A stretch of 9,287 nt of DNA from an uncultured Acidimicrobiia bacterium (lineage in GTDB: Bacteria; Actinomycetota; Acidimicrobiia; Spongiisociales; UBA5794): NCBI GenBank assembly GCA_913031525.1, contig CAJWGC010000037.1:1-9287 (forward strand). The letters are read 5' to 3'. A model generated the notes under the pieces. That model was not told where the DNA came from. It saw nothing but the letters and a program-made list of their open reading frames with translations, and searched no databases. Each line of letters starts with the position of its first letter. Position 1 is the first letter of the stretch. The position numbers and the translations under genes were made by a program. Below are positions 6,371 to 9,287 of this stretch, piece after piece.

Positions 6371-8101
6371 ATGTCACGATTTGTGAAACGGTCAGTCCTT
6401 GCGTTGATGGCATTGGCCCTGGTAGCAACTGCATGCGGTGATGATGATGCACCGGCAGCTACTACCGCTGCCGCTACGACTGCGGCACCTGCGGCCACCT
6501 CGGCTCCCGCCGAAGACTCTGCAACAGAAACAACTGAAGCTGCTACAACATCAGCTCCCACTACTGTTACTGCTGCACCAGCCACGACGGGGGCACCACC
6601 AGCGCAGTACAAGGCCGATCTTGTTGTTGCTATCGATAAATGGGATCCAAACTTGATGCCTCGCGAAGAGCAATATTTCGAGCATATTTCGCCGCTTTTT
6701 GATCCTATGTTCAAGATTGTGGTTACAGATGCCGATTTCCAAGTATTGGAGCCTGCTTTTGTCCAAGAGTGGGAGGTCCGCGATGGCGGAAATCGATTCT
6801 GGATGAAGTTGCAGGAAGGTGTTGTCGCTGAGGGCTATGGAGAGATCACGGCAGAAGATGTTGTGTTTATGCTCACCGATTATTACCGGAATTATGAAGC
6901 TTCTTTCCTGAGTAGCTTGTGGGATCCTCTCGGGGTTACAGCAGAAGCGGTGGATACTTACGAGGTAGAGATATTCCGTTCCGACGGATCTCCCCTTCCC
7001 CCGCGAGTGATTTCCAATGACATCCCGCGCCGCGTTGATCACGTGATCTCTAAGGCCCATGTCACGGGCGTTACTCCCGAAGAAGCGTCGGCAAACCCGG
7101 TGGGTACCGGTGCGTTCACTCTGGTAAATTCTTCGGTCGGCGAAGAGGTATATCAGGCTCGTACTGACCATTGGAGAGTGGTTCCCAATATGGATACCCT
7201 CACCATCTTGCACGTGCCGGAAAGCCAGATTCGAGCTCAGCTGGTTACTGCTGGAAGGGCTGACTTGGCGCGACGTGTTGAAACGGTCCATGCCCTTGCC
7301 GCTGATGGCAAGAATGGTGCCAGTCTTGTGCCTCAAGCTTTCGATAAAACGTACTACGTTAATTTTGCTGGCTTAGAGCGCGAGCAAGAGAATTGGGGAG
7401 ATTGCCCATGGACTGACCAGCGGGTACGTCTCGCTATGGCGATGGCAGTTGACCGGTCCACGATGTTCTCCGCGATTCGTGGCGGAGTCGGTAGCTTCCG
7501 TAACGCTGTGAACCCGCGTCCAGCTGAAGCAGCTCTTGATCCGTATCCTTACGACGTGGAAGGAGCGAAAGCTCTGCTTGCTGATGCGGGATATCCAGAT
7601 GGATTCGAGTTCGACCAGCCCTTGATGCTTGTTGGTGGCGCGGCACGCGTGCCAGAAGAGCATGCGGCTCTCTTGTCGTACTTTGCAGCTATCGGGTTGA
7701 CCCCCAAGAGCGAGCCAGTCGAAATCTTCGATTTCTGGAGCACTTGGACAGCGCGTGCATTGCCGTGCTGGGTCTTCGCTTGGTCGACACCTGCTCTGCC
7801 TTGGGCCCCGTCGCAGAACTGGGACAAGTTCACGACTGGTTTCGCGACCTCGGGTGCCTATGTTGATGCGGAGTCAAGCCGTATCTCCCAGGAGATCTTG
7901 GCAGCTGCCGAGGCTGGCGACATGGAGACTTTCGAGGCGCTTGAGGAGGAAGGTTATAAATACCTTCATGATCAGGTTGCATTGATTCCGCTCTACACCT
8001 CGGTGTCGTGGAATGTCGTTGGTGACGGATTCGTCAAGTGGGATTGGCAGGGTCATGACGATGCCACCCGTTACGACGGTTTGGAATTCGCGGCAGGCTG
8101 A
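6371..8101 (+). CDS. Solute-binding lipoprotein of a peptide-type ABC importer (SBP family 5)
   Basis: This is the extracellular substrate-capturing subunit of a Dpp/Opp-type importer. The 576-residue product begins MSRFVKRSVLALMALALVATAC: a basic start, a hydrophobic core and a lipoprotein cleavage site before Cys22, which would be lipidated and anchor the protein outside the membrane. Residues 27-79 form an Ala/Thr/Pro-rich flexible linker. The mature domain carries family-5 hallmarks: DQRVRLAMAMAVDR (349-362) and PYDVEGAKALLADAGYPDGF (393-412), plus the DVVFMLTDYYRN region. Two cysteines in the mature domain, Cys345 and Cys466, might form a disulfide. Start ATG 6371 has AAGGAG 11 bases upstream; an upstream in-frame ATG at 6302 would spoil the signal peptide. 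Family 5 proteins bind peptides, but also nickel, opines, sugars or other solutes, so the ligand is open. A strong terminator follows directly. Confidence 0.95.
   Translation: MSRFVKRSVLALMALALVATACGDDDAPAATTAAATTAAPAATSAPAEDSATETTEAATTSAPTTVTAAPATTGAPPAQYKADLVVAIDKWDPNLMPREEQYFEHISPLFDPMFKIVVTDADFQVLEPAFVQEWEVRDGGNRFWMKLQEGVVAEGYGEITAEDVVFMLTDYYRNYEASFLSSLWDPLGVTAEAVDTYEVEIFRSDGSPLPPRVISNDIPRRVDHVISKAHVTGVTPEEASANPVGTGAFTLVNSSVGEEVYQARTDHWRVVPNMDTLTILHVPESQIRAQLVTAGRADLARRVETVHALAADGKNGASLVPQAFDKTYYVNFAGLEREQENWGDCPWTDQRVRLAMAMAVDRSTMFSAIRGGVGSFRNAVNPRPAEAALDPYPYDVEGAKALLADAGYPDGFEFDQPLMLVGGAARVPEEHAALLSYFAAIGLTPKSEPVEIFDFWSTWTARALPCWVFAWSTPALPWAPSQNWDKFTTGFATSGAYVDAESSRISQEILAAAEAGDMETFEALEEEGYKYLHDQVALIPLYTSVSWNVVGDGFVKWDWQGHDDATRYDGLEFAAG
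6449..6607 (+). repeat. Low-complexity Ala/Thr/Pro-coding tract
   Basis: Codons 27-79 of the lipoprotein are almost only GCN, ACN and CCN, giving an irregular imperfect repeat. It encodes a surface linker between the lipid anchor and the binding domain, common in actinobacterial lipoproteins. The synonymous codons vary, so it is not a recent simple-sequence expansion. It also creates long spurious frames on both strands. Confidence 0.7.
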
Positions 8102-8120
8102 TATCTCACATTGGAATACG

Positions 8121-8161
8121 ATGGCGGACCGGGCACAAGCCCGGTCCGCCATCTCGTTTTT
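8121..8161 (+). terminator. Rho-independent terminator after the lipoprotein gene
   Basis: A perfect 14-base-pair stem, ATGGCGGACCGGGC (8121-8134) and GCCCGGTCCGCCAT (8139-8152), with an ACAA loop is followed by CTCG and a run of T (8156-8161). It starts 19 bases after the lipoprotein stop. It should end most transcripts there, or protect the 3' end of the lipoprotein mRNA, so that the binding protein is made in excess over the permeases. Confidence 0.93.
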
Positions 8162-8230
8162 GAGTCTTTCTTTGCTTAATGTGACTCCTCCGGTGTGTTG
8201 GGCCATGATCGAAACGCGAGGTAGCGCAAC

Positions 8231-9157
8231 GTGAGAGAGCTTGTTCTTAAGCGAGTGCTCCTCAGTTTGGTGACGATCATTGTGTTGGTTGTCGCAGTCT
8301 TTTTTCTTGGGCGTCTCAGTGGGAATCCAGCTGTTCTATTCCTTAGGGATGGGTCCACTCAAGAGGATCTGGAGCGGATCACTGCCGCTTTTGGACTGGA
8401 TCGGCCTCTTCCAGAGCAGTTCGTTGAATTCGTTTCTCATGCCGTTCGTGGAGATCTTGGAGACTCGCTTCGCCAACGCCGACCTGCAATTGAAGTGGTG
8501 TTCGAAGGCGTAATACCGACGTTGCAGCTTGCTGGTACGGCGCTAGCTCTTGTTCTCGTTCTGGGTGTTCCGTTAGGAATTTTGGCAGCGCTTCGCCGCG
8601 ATCGTATCAGTGATCGTTTAATAAGGTTTTTTGTTGTGCTTGGGCAAGCAATTCCCAATTTTTGGCTGGCGATCATGCTGATCCTCATATTCGGAGTGTG
8701 GCTGAAGTGGCTCCCCTTTGCCGGGTTGGAAGGATGGCAGGGCTTAGTGTTGCCATCCGTCTCACTTGCCATGCTTCCGCTAGCCGGTGTGGTGAGATTG
8801 ATCCGAGCTGGAATGCTTGAATCGCTGGGTGAAGATTACGTGGAATTCGCACGTTCCATGGGTCTCCGCAAGAGAATCATCAATCTACGGTTTGCTTTAC
8901 GCAACGCGTTGATTCCAGTAGTGACCTATCTGGGATTTACTTTCGTGAGTTCTTTCCTCACGGGGGCTGTGGTCGCTGAAGTTATTTTCTCGCGGCCAGG
9001 TATAGGACGTCTCGCTTACGAAGCCACCGTTTTCCGGGATTTTCCGGTGCTTCAGGCGGCCACGTTGCTCGCTGGTGGTCTCTTTGTGTTAGGTAACTTT
9101 CTTGTGGATCTTTCCTATGCCTGGCTCGATCCGCGTACCAGGGAGTCACAGACATGA
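8231..9157 (+). CDS. Peptide-type ABC importer permease, DppB/OppB family
   Basis: The 308-residue product is an inner-membrane permease subunit of the importer whose binding protein is encoded upstream. It starts with a hydrophobic helix (about 9-28), then the family's short outer region with AAFGLDRPLPEQFVEFV and GDLGDSL, then about five more helices between residues 97 and 300. The BPD_transp_1 coupling loop is clear: EDYVEFARSMGLRKR (201-215) followed by ALRNALIPVVTYLG, where the ATPase docks. The C-terminus YAWLDPRTRES is typical. Start GTG 8231 has GAGGT (8218-8222) 8 bases upstream. Its stop overlaps the next permease start as ATGA. The 69 bases between the terminator and this gene show no clear promoter, so transcription may depend on terminator read-through. 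Confidence 0.95.
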   Translation: MRELVLKRVLLSLVTIIVLVVAVFFLGRLSGNPAVLFLRDGSTQEDLERITAAFGLDRPLPEQFVEFVSHAVRGDLGDSLRQRRPAIEVVFEGVIPTLQLAGTALALVLVLGVPLGILAALRRDRISDRLIRFFVVLGQAIPNFWLAIMLILIFGVWLKWLPFAGLEGWQGLVLPSVSLAMLPLAGVVRLIRAGMLESLGEDYVEFARSMGLRKRIINLRFALRNALIPVVTYLGFTFVSSFLTGAVVAEVIFSRPGIGRLAYEATVFRDFPVLQAATLLAGGLFVLGNFLVDLSYAWLDPRTRESQT

Positions 9158-9287
9158 GAAGACGTTTGATCAGCGGTATCTCTCGATTTGTTTCTTGGTT
9201 CGGAGTGTTTCGACGATATCCCATTGTGTCAATACTTATTTTGCTTGGCGCTGCTTTTATGGCGCTTACGGCATCTTGGCTCGCGCC
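9154..9287 (+). CDS. Peptide-type ABC importer permease, DppC/OppC family, N-terminal part
   Basis: ATG 9154 overlaps the DppB-type stop as ATGA and opens a frame of 44 codons cut by the right edge. It reads MRRRLISGISRFVSWFGVFR, then RYPIVSILILLGAAFMALTASWLA, matching the basic N-terminus and first membrane helix of OppC_N-type permeases, where a conserved P-L/A-S-W-L-A-P-like end of the helix is usual. It would pair with the DppB-type subunit to form the membrane channel. Only the first helix is visible, so the assignment rests on this pattern plus gene order. Confidence 0.85.
   Translation, partial: MRRRLISGISRFVSWFGVFRRYPIVSILILLGAAFMALTASWLA

Noticed and set aside
6340..6714. Minus-strand and alternative plus frames over the lipoprotein linker
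   Set aside because: They arise from the GCN/ACN-rich linker codons and give Ala/Val or Leu/Pro runs without family features.
1..9287. CRISPR arrays, tRNA genes, insertion sequences or phage genes
   Set aside because: No regularly spaced repeats, cloverleaf candidates, transposase motifs or terminal inverted repeats were seen.

Overview
The window is a gene-dense bacterial stretch of intermediate GC content. Several things suggest a high-GC Gram-positive relative, most plausibly an uncultured actinobacterium of the Acidimicrobiia type: frequent GTG and TTG starts, 4-base GTGA/ATGA gene overlaps, and a solute-binding lipoprotein whose lipidated Cys-Gly-Asp-Asp-Asp is followed by a long Ala/Thr/Pro linker. 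This is inference from style; there is no rRNA or other marker gene to settle it.

Layout. Positions 1-454 (minus strand) hold the N-terminal half of a CitE/HpcH-type lyase that runs off the left edge. Divergent from it, after a 93-base gap, are a two-cupin protein (548-1366) and a beta-rich protein of unknown function (1414-2109). Next comes a tightly packed ABC export-type cluster: a GldA-like ATPase (2249-3193), a GldF-like ABC-2 permease (3186-3899), a GldG-like membrane-anchored auxiliary protein (3896-5347) and a short DUF4340-type protein (5344-5853). Each gene overlaps the next by 4 to 8 bases, so they are almost certainly one co-translated unit. A tiny ORF with a good ribosome binding site (2190-2252) overlaps the ATPase start as GTGA and may couple its translation.

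Positions 5854-6370 separate the two transport systems. The space holds a possible convergent minus-strand gene of unknown function (5859-6242) and the leader of the next operon. From 6371 a dipeptide/oligopeptide-type (family 5) ABC importer begins: solute-binding lipoprotein (6371-8101), a strong rho-independent terminator hairpin (8121-8161), a DppB-type permease (8231-9157) and the first 44 codons of a DppC-type permease (9154 to the right edge). The importer ATPases would lie beyond the window.

How they may work together. The left-hand genes look like small-molecule catabolism (acyl-CoA lyase plus cupin), and the right-hand genes import a peptide-like or other small solute. The middle cluster is a widespread but functionally obscure Gld-like ABC system whose substrate cannot be read from the sequence. 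Nothing here is a plainly new system. The best leads are the short coupled ORF, the compact DUF4340 protein, the orphan minus-strand ORF and the terminator placed inside the importer operon.
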